A DNA stretch of 13,053 nt from Hyphomicrobiales bacterium (lineage in GTDB: Bacteria > Pseudomonadota > Alphaproteobacteria > Rhizobiales > Xanthobacteraceae): the NCBI GenBank assembly GCA_016201085.1, contig JACQDO010000504.1, positions 1-13,053 of the forward strand, in the 5' to 3' direction. Of this stretch, positions 6,955-13,053 are shown piece after piece; the first letter of the stretch is position 1; each line of letters opens with the position of its first letter. The notes beneath the pieces were generated by a model. The model made no database searches and was not told the origin of the DNA. It saw only the letters and a program-made list of their open reading frames with translations. Made by a program: the position numbers and the translations under genes.

Positions 6955-7140
6955 GGCGCTTCGGTTGGCAAGCCAGTCTTAATCGCGAACGTTGCCCGCC
7001 GTAGCTTTAGCGAAGGCGGGCTTTTTGCTTCTCGCGAAGCGAGTGAAGGCTGTCGCGCCGAAGCCCACTTGGGCGAAGGCGGACCGTTGCCGCGAGCTAC
7101 GGCTCGGCAAGCCAACCTTCGCGTAGCGAAGACCGGCGCC
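6955..7140. repeat. Non-coding repeat-like tract rich in AAGGCGG/CTTCGC hairpins
   Basis: No credible gene is seen between the tRNA and the gamma-glutamyltransferase stop (6879-7158). The tract contains degenerate repeats of GCGAAGGCGG (7010-7019 and again near 7072-7081), GGCAAGCCA near both ends (6967 and 7109), and inverted CTTCGCG/CGCGAAG pieces. Any reading frame across it (for example the minus strand frame beginning near 7142) is basic and lacks domains. The composition resembles the CGTAGCTTTAGCGAAGGCGG-type elements seen in Bradyrhizobium-like genomes; this is recognition only. Confidence 0.55.
6994..7026 (+). terminator. Rho-independent-type terminator downstream of tRNA-Gly
   Basis: GCCCGCC (6994-7000) pairs with GGCGGGC (7015-7021), with a 14-nt loop, and is followed directly by TTTTT (7022-7026). 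This is the only hairpin in the tract with a T-run, on the plus strand. It could end read-through from the tRNA before the convergent gamma-glutamyltransferase gene. It is embedded in the repeat-like tract, so the sequence may reflect the repeat. Confidence 0.5.
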
Positions 7141-7158
7141 ATTACGAGCCAAACCTTC

Positions 7159-8895
7159 TCAATACCCCGCCGCCAGGGCCCCGCGCGTGCGGCGATCGGC
7201 GGCGCCGATGTAGCCGTCTTTCGTCACCATGATGGAATTGGCCGCGGTGAACGGGGCGGTCGCCACGATGGCGTGGCCGCGCGCGGCCAGTGCATCCAAA
7301 ACAGCGGGCGGAAAGTCCGGTTCGGCGAACACCTGGTCCGGCTGCCATTGATGATGCAGGCGCGCCGCGCTCACCGCTTCGGCGATCGGCATGCGGAAGT
7401 CGAGTGTGTTCACGATCACCTGCAAGACAGCGGAAATGATGCGGCTGCCGCCGGGCGAACCGGTGATCAGCACCGGCTTGCCGTCCTTGAGCACGACGGT
7501 CGGCGTCATCGACGACAGCGGGCGCTTGCCTGGCCCCGGCAGGTTGGCGGAAAAACCGACCAGCCCGTAGGCGTTGCTGGCGCCCGGCTTGGCGGTGAAA
7601 TCGTCGAGCTCGTTGTTGAGCAGCACGCCGGTGCCCTCGGCGACCAGGCCCGAGCCGTAGGAGAAATTCAGCGTGTAGGTGTTCGACACCGCGTTGCCGT
7701 CGCGGTCGACGATGGAGAAATGCGTGGTGTTACGGTGTTCGAATTCGCCCGGCTTGCCGGCGCGGATGTCGGACGCCGGCGTCGCGCGCGCGCCGATCTG
7801 CGCGCGCAGCGCGGCGGCATAGGTCTTGGCGAGCAGTCCGGCGACCGGCATGGTCACCGCGTCGGGATCGCCCATGTACATGGCGCGGTCGGCATAGGCG
7901 CGCTTCATCGCCTCGATTTCATAATGCAGCGCCTGCTCGCGCGGCAGCTTGCCGAGATCGTAGCCCTCCAGCACGTTGAGCATCTCGATCAGATGCACGC
8001 CGCCGGAGGAGGGCGGCGGCATCGACACGATGTCGTAGCCGCGATAGCGACCGCGCACCGGCGCGCGCTCGATGGCGCGGTAACTGGCGAGGTCGTCCTT
8101 GCTCATGATGCCGCCGGCCTTGACGACGGCGTCGGCGATGAGGGCGGCGATGCGGCCTTCGTAGAACGCGCGCGGGCCGTCGCGCGCAATCGCGACCAGC
8201 GTTGCGGCGAGGTCGGCTTGCACCAACGATTGACCCGGCTCCAGCACGCCGCCGTCGGAATTGAGAAAGATCGGCGCCGACGATGGCCAGCGCGCGAGAC
8301 GGGTCTGCGCGCGCGGCAACGAATCGGCGATGTCGTCGACGATGTCGATGCCGTTGCGCGCCAGATCGATTGCAGGCTGCATCAACTCGGCGAGCGAGAG
8401 CTTGCCGGAGCCGTATTTGCGATGCGCCAGCGCTAGGCCCGCCACGGTGCCGGGCACGCCGATGGACAGCGCGCTGTCGCGCGATTTCGCCGCATCGGGT
8501 TCGCCCTTGCCGTCGAGGAACATGTTGGTCGTTGCCGCGCTGGGCGCTGTCTCGCGGTAGTCGATGGCCACATCGCGGCTCTCCAAATTGCGATCAGATT
8601 TGGCGAGATGGATCAGCATGAAGCCGCCGCCGCCGATATTGCCGGCGCGCGGATAGGTGACGGCGAGCGAGAAGCCAACCGCCACCGCGGCGTCGACCGC
8701 GTTGCCGCCGCGATCGAGAATCGTCACGCCGATGCGGGCGGCGCGGCTTTCCTGCGCCACCACCATGCCGTTGGGCGCGAGGATAGGCGTCGCCGGCTGG
8801 ATCGCCGGCGCGCGCGAGATCGGCGCGACCTGGGCGGAGGCGAGCGCGGTGAACAGCAGTGCAAATACAAAAGATAAAGTGCGGTAAGTTTTCAT
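7159..8895 (-). CDS. ggt: Gamma-glutamyltransferase (secreted, autoprocessed)
   Basis: A 578-residue Ntn-hydrolase that cleaves gamma-glutamyl bonds of glutathione and related compounds, normally periplasmic. Residues 1-21 are a signal peptide (MKTYRTLSFVFALLFTALASA). The self-cleavage site is RNTTHFSIVD with the catalytic nucleophile Thr390. Other conserved sites are IDYRET with Arg114 (glutamate alpha-carboxylate binding, same number as in E. coli), NNELDDF (427-433), PLSSMTPT (459-466) and the oxyanion loop GSPGGSRI (479-486). All key residues are present. The start at 8895 gives a proper signal peptide; an in-frame ATG at 8976 would add 27 residues translated from a palindromic repeat and is rejected. 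No independent Shine-Dalgarno is visible outside the repeat, whose end (GGGGACGAC) lies 2 nt before the ATG. The gene follows the lyase gene on the same strand across that repeat. Confidence 0.95.
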   Translation of the reverse strand: MKTYRTLSFVFALLFTALASAQVAPISRAPAIQPATPILAPNGMVVAQESRAARIGVTILDRGGNAVDAAVAVGFSLAVTYPRAGNIGGGGFMLIHLAKSDRNLESRDVAIDYRETAPSAATTNMFLDGKGEPDAAKSRDSALSIGVPGTVAGLALAHRKYGSGKLSLAELMQPAIDLARNGIDIVDDIADSLPRAQTRLARWPSSAPIFLNSDGGVLEPGQSLVQADLAATLVAIARDGPRAFYEGRIAALIADAVVKAGGIMSKDDLASYRAIERAPVRGRYRGYDIVSMPPPSSGGVHLIEMLNVLEGYDLGKLPREQALHYEIEAMKRAYADRAMYMGDPDAVTMPVAGLLAKTYAAALRAQIGARATPASDIRAGKPGEFEHRNTTHFSIVDRDGNAVSNTYTLNFSYGSGLVAEGTGVLLNNELDDFTAKPGASNAYGLVGFSANLPGPGKRPLSSMTPTVVLKDGKPVLITGSPGGSRIISAVLQVIVNTLDFRMPIAEAVSAARLHHQWQPDQVFAEPDFPPAVLDALAARGHAIVATAPFTAANSIMVTKDGYIGAADRRTRGALAAGY

Positions 8896-8897
8896 TT

Positions 8898-9027
8898 GTC
8901 GTCCCCGCGAATGCGGGACCCATACTCCGCAGCATATCGACAGGGCACGGCGTATGGGTCGCGGCCCTCGCGCCATAGAGCGTCAAAGACGCGCGTAAAC
9001 GCGCTTATGGCGCTCGGCCGGGACGAC
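8898..9027. repeat. Palindromic intergenic repeat, family A, copy 2 (inverted, enlarged arm)
   Basis: A 130-bp element whose reverse complement aligns with 2929-3031. The ends GTCGTCCC and GGGACGAC and the core (CCCATAC, GCTGCGGAGTATGGGTCCC) are shared. The arm on the lyase side is longer and different: it contains GCGCCATA (8970-8977) pairing with TATGGCGC (9006-9013) around an inner GCGCGTAAACGCGC hairpin. It lies between the lyase stop at 9032 and the gamma-glutamyltransferase start at 8895, filling the gap nearly completely. Confidence 0.85.
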
Positions 9028-9031
9028 AGGG

Positions 9032-10381
9032 TTACTTCCCCCGCATCGCCAGCACGCGATCCACCATCTCGCCGGCGACGCCGAGGTAATTGGCCGGATC
9101 GACCATCTGCTCCAACTGCTTACGGGTGGCGTGCTTGCCGATCTCCTTGTCCTCGGCCAAGAGCTCGATGAGCGGGCGGCCGGTCTTCACCACCTCGCGG
9201 CAAATGTCGTAGACGACGTCATGCGCCCGGTTGCGCCCCATCGCCGCGCCCAGGCCCATCATCACTGCCTCCGACATAATCAGGCCCTTGGTGATGTCGA
9301 GGTTTTCGCGCATCTTCTTTTCGTTGACCTGCAGGCCTTCCACCAGGAAGCGGGTCTGCGCCAGCGCGCCGGCCGACAGCATGAAGATTTCCGGCAGCGC
9401 GATCCATTCGATCTCCCACGGGCCGGTGGCGCGCTCGTGGTCCTCGACCATCGCTTCCAGCAGGGCGGCGACCAGTTGCTTGACCATGGCTGATTGCGCG
9501 GTGATGTAGACCGACGAGATCGGGTTGCGCTTCTGCGGCATGGTCGAGGACGAGCCGCGGCCGGGGTGGAACGGCTCGTACACCTCTTCCACCTCGGTCT
9601 GCATCATCAGCTTCACGTCGAAGGCGATCTTGCCGCAGGTGCCGGTGACCAGACCCAGGAAGCAGCCGACCTCCGCGATCGTGTCGCGCACGGTGTGCCA
9701 GGAAATCGCCGGCTGGCCGAGCTTGAGCTCCTTGCACAGCTCTTCCTGCACCTTCAGGCCGTCCTTGCCGAGCGAGGACAGCGTGCCGGCGGCGCCGCCG
9801 AACTCGGCCACCAGCACGCGTGCTTTCAGCTCCTTGAGGCGTTGCTTGTGACGCTCGAAGGCGCCGAGCAGGGTCGCCATCTTGTAGCCGAAGGTGATCG
9901 GCACCGCCTGCTGCAGGTTGCTGCGCCCGGCCATCGGCGTGTCGCGATATTTTTTGGCGAGCGCCGCCAGCGCGTCGGCAATGGCATTGATCTCGCCCTC
10001 GACGATGGCGAGCGCTTCGCGCATCTGCATGACGGTGGCGGTGTCGGTGATGTCCTGGGTGGTGGCGCCCCAGTGGCTCCATTCGCCGAGCCCGTCCTTG
10101 CACAGCTTGACCAGCTGCTGCACCACCGGCAGCACCGGATAGCCGATCCGCTCGGTCGCCTCCTTCAGCTTGGCCATGTCGATCAGCTTGGCGTCGCAAT
10201 GCTTGACGATCTCGTCGCAGGCTTCCCGCGGGATGATGTTCAGCCGCGCCTGCGCGCGCGCCAGCGCCGCCTCGAAATCGAGGTATTTCTGCACGCGGTT
10301 TTCGTCCGACCAGACCTGGCGCATCTTGTCGGTGGTAAAGATGTCGCGGAACACCGCGGAATCGAGGATCGTCGAGGGCAT
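9032..10381 (-). CDS. Class II fumarase/aspartase-superfamily lyase (PcaB / adenylosuccinate-lyase-like)
   Basis: A 449-residue lyase. It has HWGATTQDITDTA (103-115), MAGRSNLQQAVPITFG (150-165), and the mobile signature loop GRGSSSTMPQKRNP (274-287) carrying the catalytic serine. The C-terminal ADSL_C-like helical domain (about 359-445) includes GLIMSEAVMMGLG and GRNRAHDVVYD. Members eliminate fumarate or isomerise carboxymuconate through a common enolate mechanism. In adenylosuccinate lyases the third motif usually contains a catalytic His (GRTH); here it reads GRSN, and TTQD plus SSTMPQKRNP look more like 3-carboxy-cis,cis-muconate cycloisomerase (PcaB). The true substrate is not assigned. 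The start at 10381 is set by AGGAG at 10388-10392, 6 nt upstream, and no extra N-terminal domain is lost. It is divergent from the RidA gene, suggesting a shared regulatory region. Confidence 0.87.
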   Translation of the reverse strand: MPSTILDSAVFRDIFTTDKMRQVWSDENRVQKYLDFEAALARAQARLNIIPREACDEIVKHCDAKLIDMAKLKEATERIGYPVLPVVQQLVKLCKDGLGEWSHWGATTQDITDTATVMQMREALAIVEGEINAIADALAALAKKYRDTPMAGRSNLQQAVPITFGYKMATLLGAFERHKQRLKELKARVLVAEFGGAAGTLSSLGKDGLKVQEELCKELKLGQPAISWHTVRDTIAEVGCFLGLVTGTCGKIAFDVKLMMQTEVEEVYEPFHPGRGSSSTMPQKRNPISSVYITAQSAMVKQLVAALLEAMVEDHERATGPWEIEWIALPEIFMLSAGALAQTRFLVEGLQVNEKKMRENLDITKGLIMSEAVMMGLGAAMGRNRAHDVVYDICREVVKTGRPLIELLAEDKEIGKHATRKQLEQMVDPANYLGVAGEMVDRVLAMRGK

Positions 10382-10511
10382 CTGCGTCTCCTGGCCGCAC
10401 AATTGCGGGCGGACCTTAGCGTAATTCTGCGGCGTCATCACCCGTTGCGCGGCGGCCCGTTTCCGTTCCAAATGGGCGCCAACACTCTGACATACGACCC
10501 GGAGATAACGC
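10382..10511. promoter_or_regulatory. Divergent intergenic region between lyase and RidA genes
   Basis: The 130-nt gap must hold promoters for both directions, since the genes diverge. It contains the lyase Shine-Dalgarno (AGGAG, minus strand, 10388-10392), the RidA one (GGAG, 10501-10504), and a short dyad CCGCA-CAAT-TGCGG near 10395-10408. No regulator gene is adjacent and no promoter stands out, so no specific operator is claimed. Confidence 0.4.
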
Positions 10512-10970
10512 ATGAACGTCAGCACCAAGCCACAGCGCAGCTTCAAGCTCGAGCCCGTGCACCCCAAGCCGGAGGAGGCGCACACCATGCCCTACGCCCC
10601 GGCCGTGCATATCGTCGGGGCCTGCGACCTGATGTTCCTGTCGGGGGCGACGCCGTCGCCGCTCTACCATAAGCATCCACATGTCGAGGCCGAGCACGTG
10701 CATCCGCATTCGATCGAGGAGCAGACCAAGCGCGCCATGGAGGCGATCAAGTCGATCCTCGATCATACGGGCGCGACCTGGCGCGACGTGGTGAAGGTGA
10801 CCAAGTATCTCACCGATTTCCGCGAGGCCGACGCCATGCACGCCACCATGGCTAAGTATTTCGGCGACTGGCGGCCGGCCAGCACCACGGTGTGCATCAA
10901 TCAGCTGTCGTCGCCCGGCGCCCGCATCGAGCTCGACATGATCGTGGCGCTGCCGAAGAAGGCGCCGTGA
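10512..10970 (+). CDS. RidA family (YjgF/YER057c/UK114) protein with a His-rich loop
   Basis: A 152-residue protein of the RidA fold; archetypal members are trimers that hydrolyse reactive enamine/imine intermediates to keto acids and ammonia. The fold motifs are DLMFLSGATP (39-48), SIEEQTKRAMEAIKSILDHTGATW (67-90) and DVVKVTKYLTDF (92-103). The catalytic-type arginine is present in WRPASTTVCI (Arg121), and the matching Glu140 is in GARIELDMIVALP. About 20 residues precede the fold. The loop at 52-66 (YHKHPHVEAEHVHPH) has six histidines and is longer than in E. coli RidA. GGAG lies 7 nt before the ATG. The stop codon overlaps the next gene's GTG start (GTGA), so translation is probably coupled. 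The presence of Arg121 and Glu140 favours true imine deaminase activity; the substrate is unknown. Confidence 0.9.
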   Translation: MNVSTKPQRSFKLEPVHPKPEEAHTMPYAPAVHIVGACDLMFLSGATPSPLYHKHPHVEAEHVHPHSIEEQTKRAMEAIKSILDHTGATWRDVVKVTKYLTDFREADAMHATMAKYFGDWRPASTTVCINQLSSPGARIELDMIVALPKKAP

Positions 10971-12136
10971 CGCTTCCGCCGAACCTCGCCCGCATCGTCG
11001 ACGCGCCTTTTCCGCGCTTTTCCGAGCCGGAGATGGCGCGCCGGCGCGCGGCGGTGGAGCAATTGCTGGAACGCGCCGAGTGCGACCATCTTCTATTTTG
11101 CGGCGCCAATCGGTTCGGCTCGGCGGTGCAGTGGCTGACGCAATGGCCGGTGACCGCCGAGGCGGTCGGCGTCATGTCGCCGCGCGAGCGCGACACGCTG
11201 TTCGTGCAATACGTCAACCATGCGCCGCAGGCGCGGCTGTTGGCCGACCAGGCCGAGGTGGCCTGGGGCGGCGAGTCCTCGATTCAGTCCGCCATCGAGG
11301 TGCTGGGCAAACGCGGCGCTCGGCAAAATCGCGTGGCGACGCTGGGGCCGGTGAACGCCGAGCAGCATGCGGCCTTGTCGGCAAAGTTCGAAAAACTCAA
11401 AAGCCTCAATCGCGATTACATCCGCCTGCGGCAGGTGAAGTCGGCCGAGGAGTTGGACTGGCTGCGCATCGGCGCGCATTTCAGCGATCTTGGTATGGCG
11501 GCGCTGCGCGACGCCATTACGCCGGGCATCAACGAGCGCGAGTTGGGCGACCGCATCGAGCGCACTTACGTGTCGCAGGGCGCGACCAACGTCATCCATT
11601 ACATCGGCACCACGTCTACGACTGCGCCCGATCTGGCAGTGCCGCGGCAGTTTCCCACGACGCGGCGCCTGCAGGCCGGCGACGCGGTGGTGGCCGAGAT
11701 TAGCGCGGCGTTCTGGGAGCATCCCGGGCAGGTGTTACGAAGTTTCGCGCTCGGTGAGCCGAGCCAGCTTTATCGCGAGTTGCATGCGGCGGCCGATGCT
11801 GCATTCGACGCCATCGCCGCAGTGCTTAAAGCCGGCGCCACGCCGGCGCAGGTGATCGAAGCCTCCGGCGTGATCGAGCAGGCCGGCTTCACCATTATCG
11901 ACGATCTGCTGCACGGCTATGGCGGCGGCTATCTGCCGCCGATCCTCGGCTGCAAGAGCCGTCCCTCCGGGCCGCTGCCCGAAACGCCGTTCCGCGCCGG
12001 GCAGACGGTGGTGATCCAGCCCAATGTGGTGACGCGTGACGGCAAAGCCGGTGTGCAGACCGGGGAATTGGTGGTGATTACCGAGACCGGCATCGAGCGG
12101 CTGCACACGATGCCGCGGGGATTCCACACTATTTGA
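10967..12136 (+). CDS. M24 (creatinase/prolidase-fold) family protein with substituted metal ligands
   Basis: A 389-residue protein starting with GTG at 10967, overlapping the RidA stop by 4 nt (GTGA). The N-terminal creatinase-like domain (about 20-150) is followed by a pita-bread domain, recognised by IRLRQVKSAEELDWLRIGAHFSDLGMAALRDAITPGINERELG (from 152), AGDAVVAEISAAFW (237-250), LLHGYGGGYLPP (314-325), FRAGQTVVIQPNVV (342-355) and AGVQTGELVVITETGIERL (361-379). Canonical M24 metallopeptidases bind two metals through Asp, Asp, His, Glu, Glu. By alignment those positions are Glu244, Gln255, His316, Gln351 and Gly366 (Glu367 adjacent), so only the His is clearly kept. Metal-independent relatives such as creatinase also lose these ligands, so a C-N hydrolase on a small molecule, or a non-catalytic role, are both open; Xaa-Pro peptidase activity is unlikely. 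It overlaps the convergent hydrolase gene by 8 nt. Confidence 0.82.
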   Translation: MTLPPNLARIVDAPFPRFSEPEMARRRAAVEQLLERAECDHLLFCGANRFGSAVQWLTQWPVTAEAVGVMSPRERDTLFVQYVNHAPQARLLADQAEVAWGGESSIQSAIEVLGKRGARQNRVATLGPVNAEQHAALSAKFEKLKSLNRDYIRLRQVKSAEELDWLRIGAHFSDLGMAALRDAITPGINERELGDRIERTYVSQGATNVIHYIGTTSTTAPDLAVPRQFPTTRRLQAGDAVVAEISAAFWEHPGQVLRSFALGEPSQLYRELHAAADAAFDAIAAVLKAGATPAQVIEASGVIEQAGFTIIDDLLHGYGGGYLPPILGCKSRPSGPLPETPFRAGQTVVIQPNVVTRDGKAGVQTGELVVITETGIERLHTMPRGFHTI

Positions 12137-13053
12137 GCATCTCCTTCATCCAATCCGCGCTCTGCGAACGCCAGCGGTAGGCGCGGTTGGTGGCGATGTG
12201 GTTGCCGTCCTCGATCATCATCAGCTCGACCGGGCCCTTGACCTCGCGCGCCAGGCGCTCGGCGTCCTTGGCCGGCACGATGCGGTCGAGCCGCCCATTC
12301 ACGATGAAGATCGGGCAAGTGATGTTGTGCGCCACGCCTTCCAGCGACAGCGTCAGGGCGATCTGGCGTGCATCCTCGTCGGTGCGGCAATGGCTGCGCA
12401 CGCGGAAGGCCTCGCGTGTCAGTTCCGGCAGGCCGTCCCAGGCCTCGCCCCAGTTGAACGGACCGCCGAGCGCGATGCAGGCCTTGATGCGTTTGTCGAA
12501 GGCGGTGGCACGCGGCGCGTAGTAGCCGCCCAGGCTCACGCCCCACATGCCGATGCGCGCGGCATCGAGATCGCGGCGGCTCGCCACGTAATCGAGCACG
12601 GCCTTGACCGGCACTTCGTAGTCGCCGCGGATGGCGAAGTCATACTGCGCCTCGCCCTGGCCGGGTCCGTCGAAAATCAGCGTGGCCATGCCGCGTGCCA
12701 GGAACGGATTTTCATAGGGCTCGCCCTCTTCCTTGGTGGAATCGAGCCCGACCGCCATCACGATCACCGGCGGCTTATCGATGTCGGCCGGCTTGCGCAG
12801 GATGCCGGCGAGCGTCTTGCCCTGATAGGGAATCTCGACCCGCTCGCCGGGCGGCCGCAAATGCGGCAATGCGGCCTGCCGGCATTCGATGGCCTTCAGA
12901 TGCGCGGCCTTCATCTGCGGCACATCCTGCACGAACAGGAAGGCGGCGAAGTGATAGTAGACGGCGGCGCGTTGCAGACATTCGCCGGCGGTAAGGAAAT
13001 GTTTTTTCGCCAGCGCCGCGCGGCCGAGCTGCTCGTGATGCGCGGCGCGCTCC
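12129..13053 (-). CDS. Alpha/beta hydrolase, 2,6-dihydroxypseudooxynicotine-hydrolase/FrsA-like (partial, runs off right edge)
   Basis: About 307 residues are visible up to the right border with no start codon decided; the frame is open to the edge. The visible N-terminal helical part, LTAGECLQRAAVYYHFAAFL (upstream of 12932), followed by VQDVPQMKAAHLKAIECRQ, is the helical lid/N-domain of the DHPON-hydrolase type. Then come a beta-strand region with VEIPYQGKTLAGILRKP, the oxyanion/pre-nucleophile GLDSTKEEGE, FDGPGQGEAQYDFAIRGDYE, the nucleophile elbow GVSLGGYYAPR (GxSxG), the acid NGRLDRIVP and the catalytic histidine in EDGNHIATN. The family includes enzymes cleaving C-C bonds of nicotine-breakdown intermediates and esterases; the specific substrate is unknown. 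It is on the opposite strand to the M24 gene, and their 3' ends overlap by 8 nt. The partner catabolic genes to its left give the only context. Confidence 0.88.
   Translation of the reverse strand, partial: ERAAHHEQLGRAALAKKHFLTAGECLQRAAVYYHFAAFLFVQDVPQMKAAHLKAIECRQAALPHLRPPGERVEIPYQGKTLAGILRKPADIDKPPVIVMAVGLDSTKEEGEPYENPFLARGMATLIFDGPGQGEAQYDFAIRGDYEVPVKAVLDYVASRRDLDAARIGMWGVSLGGYYAPRATAFDKRIKACIALGGPFNWGEAWDGLPELTREAFRVRSHCRTDEDARQIALTLSLEGVAHNITCPIFIVNGRLDRIVPAKDAERLAREVKGPVELMMIEDGNHIATNRAYRWRSQSADWMKEMLK

Noticed and set aside
6903..7142. 79-codon minus-strand frame next to the tRNA
   Set aside because: It covers the hairpin/repeat tract. The translation is basic and domain-free, and the DNA is dominated by inverted repeats.
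6925..8436. A 503-codon open frame on the plus strand
   Set aside because: It is antisense to gamma-glutamyltransferase, which has all catalytic motifs. The translation is rich in Arg, Ala, Gly and His without domains, as expected for the opposite strand of a high-GC gene.
8896..8976. N-terminal extension of gamma-glutamyltransferase to an ATG at 8976
   Set aside because: The 27 extra residues are a translated palindromic repeat and would bury the signal peptide; the ATG at 8895 starts a normal one.
9219..10672. Long open frames of about 390 codons on both strands over the lyase gene
   Set aside because: Both are out-of-frame or antisense to a lyase with clear signature motifs. Their translations are low-complexity Arg/Ala/Gly-rich and have no recognisable fold.

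Overview
The window reads as chromosomal DNA from a high-GC alphaproteobacterium, most likely Hyphomicrobiales (Bradyrhizobium/Xanthobacteraceae-like). The grounds are codon usage, a DUF3551 secreted protein, a CnoX-type thioredoxin/TPR gene near a LON-domain gene and a Trm112-like gene, a free-standing ProX editing protein, and cruciform-forming intergenic repeats. No phage, plasmid, transposase or CRISPR signature was seen. Organism assignment is by recognition only.

Layout. Left edge to 1.6 kb (minus strand): tesB-type acyl-CoA thioesterase II, followed 10 nt later by a secreted DUF2927-like protein with an HExxH motif that runs off the left edge. 1.68-2.92 kb (plus): a UbiH/Coq6-family FAD monooxygenase divergent from tesB. 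3.0-6.35 kb (minus): prolyl-tRNA editing protein, CnoX-like thioredoxin/TPR protein, a LON substrate-binding-domain gene broken by an in-frame TAA, a Trm112-like 67-residue protein, and a glutathione S-transferase. 6.4-7.15 kb (plus): DUF3551 secreted protein, tRNA-Gly(GCC), then a non-coding hairpin-rich tract. 7.16-10.38 kb (minus): a PcaB/adenylosuccinate-lyase-like enzyme followed by gamma-glutamyltransferase. 10.5-12.14 kb (plus): RidA-family protein translationally coupled (GTGA) to an M24 'pita-bread' protein whose metal ligands are mostly replaced. 12.13 kb to right edge (minus): an alpha/beta hydrolase of the 2,6-dihydroxypseudooxynicotine-hydrolase-like group, convergent with the M24 gene.

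How the genes fit together. The 3.8-6.3 kb block is a housekeeping set for protein and translation quality control. The right third (lyase, RidA, M24 protein, hydrolase) looks like a small catabolic module for an unidentified nitrogen-containing compound; that is inference. Four intergenic gaps are almost filled by palindromic repeats of three families. One family occurs twice in opposite orientation with a differently elaborated arm, and one copy ends 2 nt before the gamma-glutamyltransferase start codon.

The points most worth a second look are the nonsense-interrupted LON gene, the metal-ligand-poor M24 protein and its neighbours, and the repeats. No gene-free stretch exceeds 300 bases; the longest, 6879-7158, is described as a hairpin/repeat tract.
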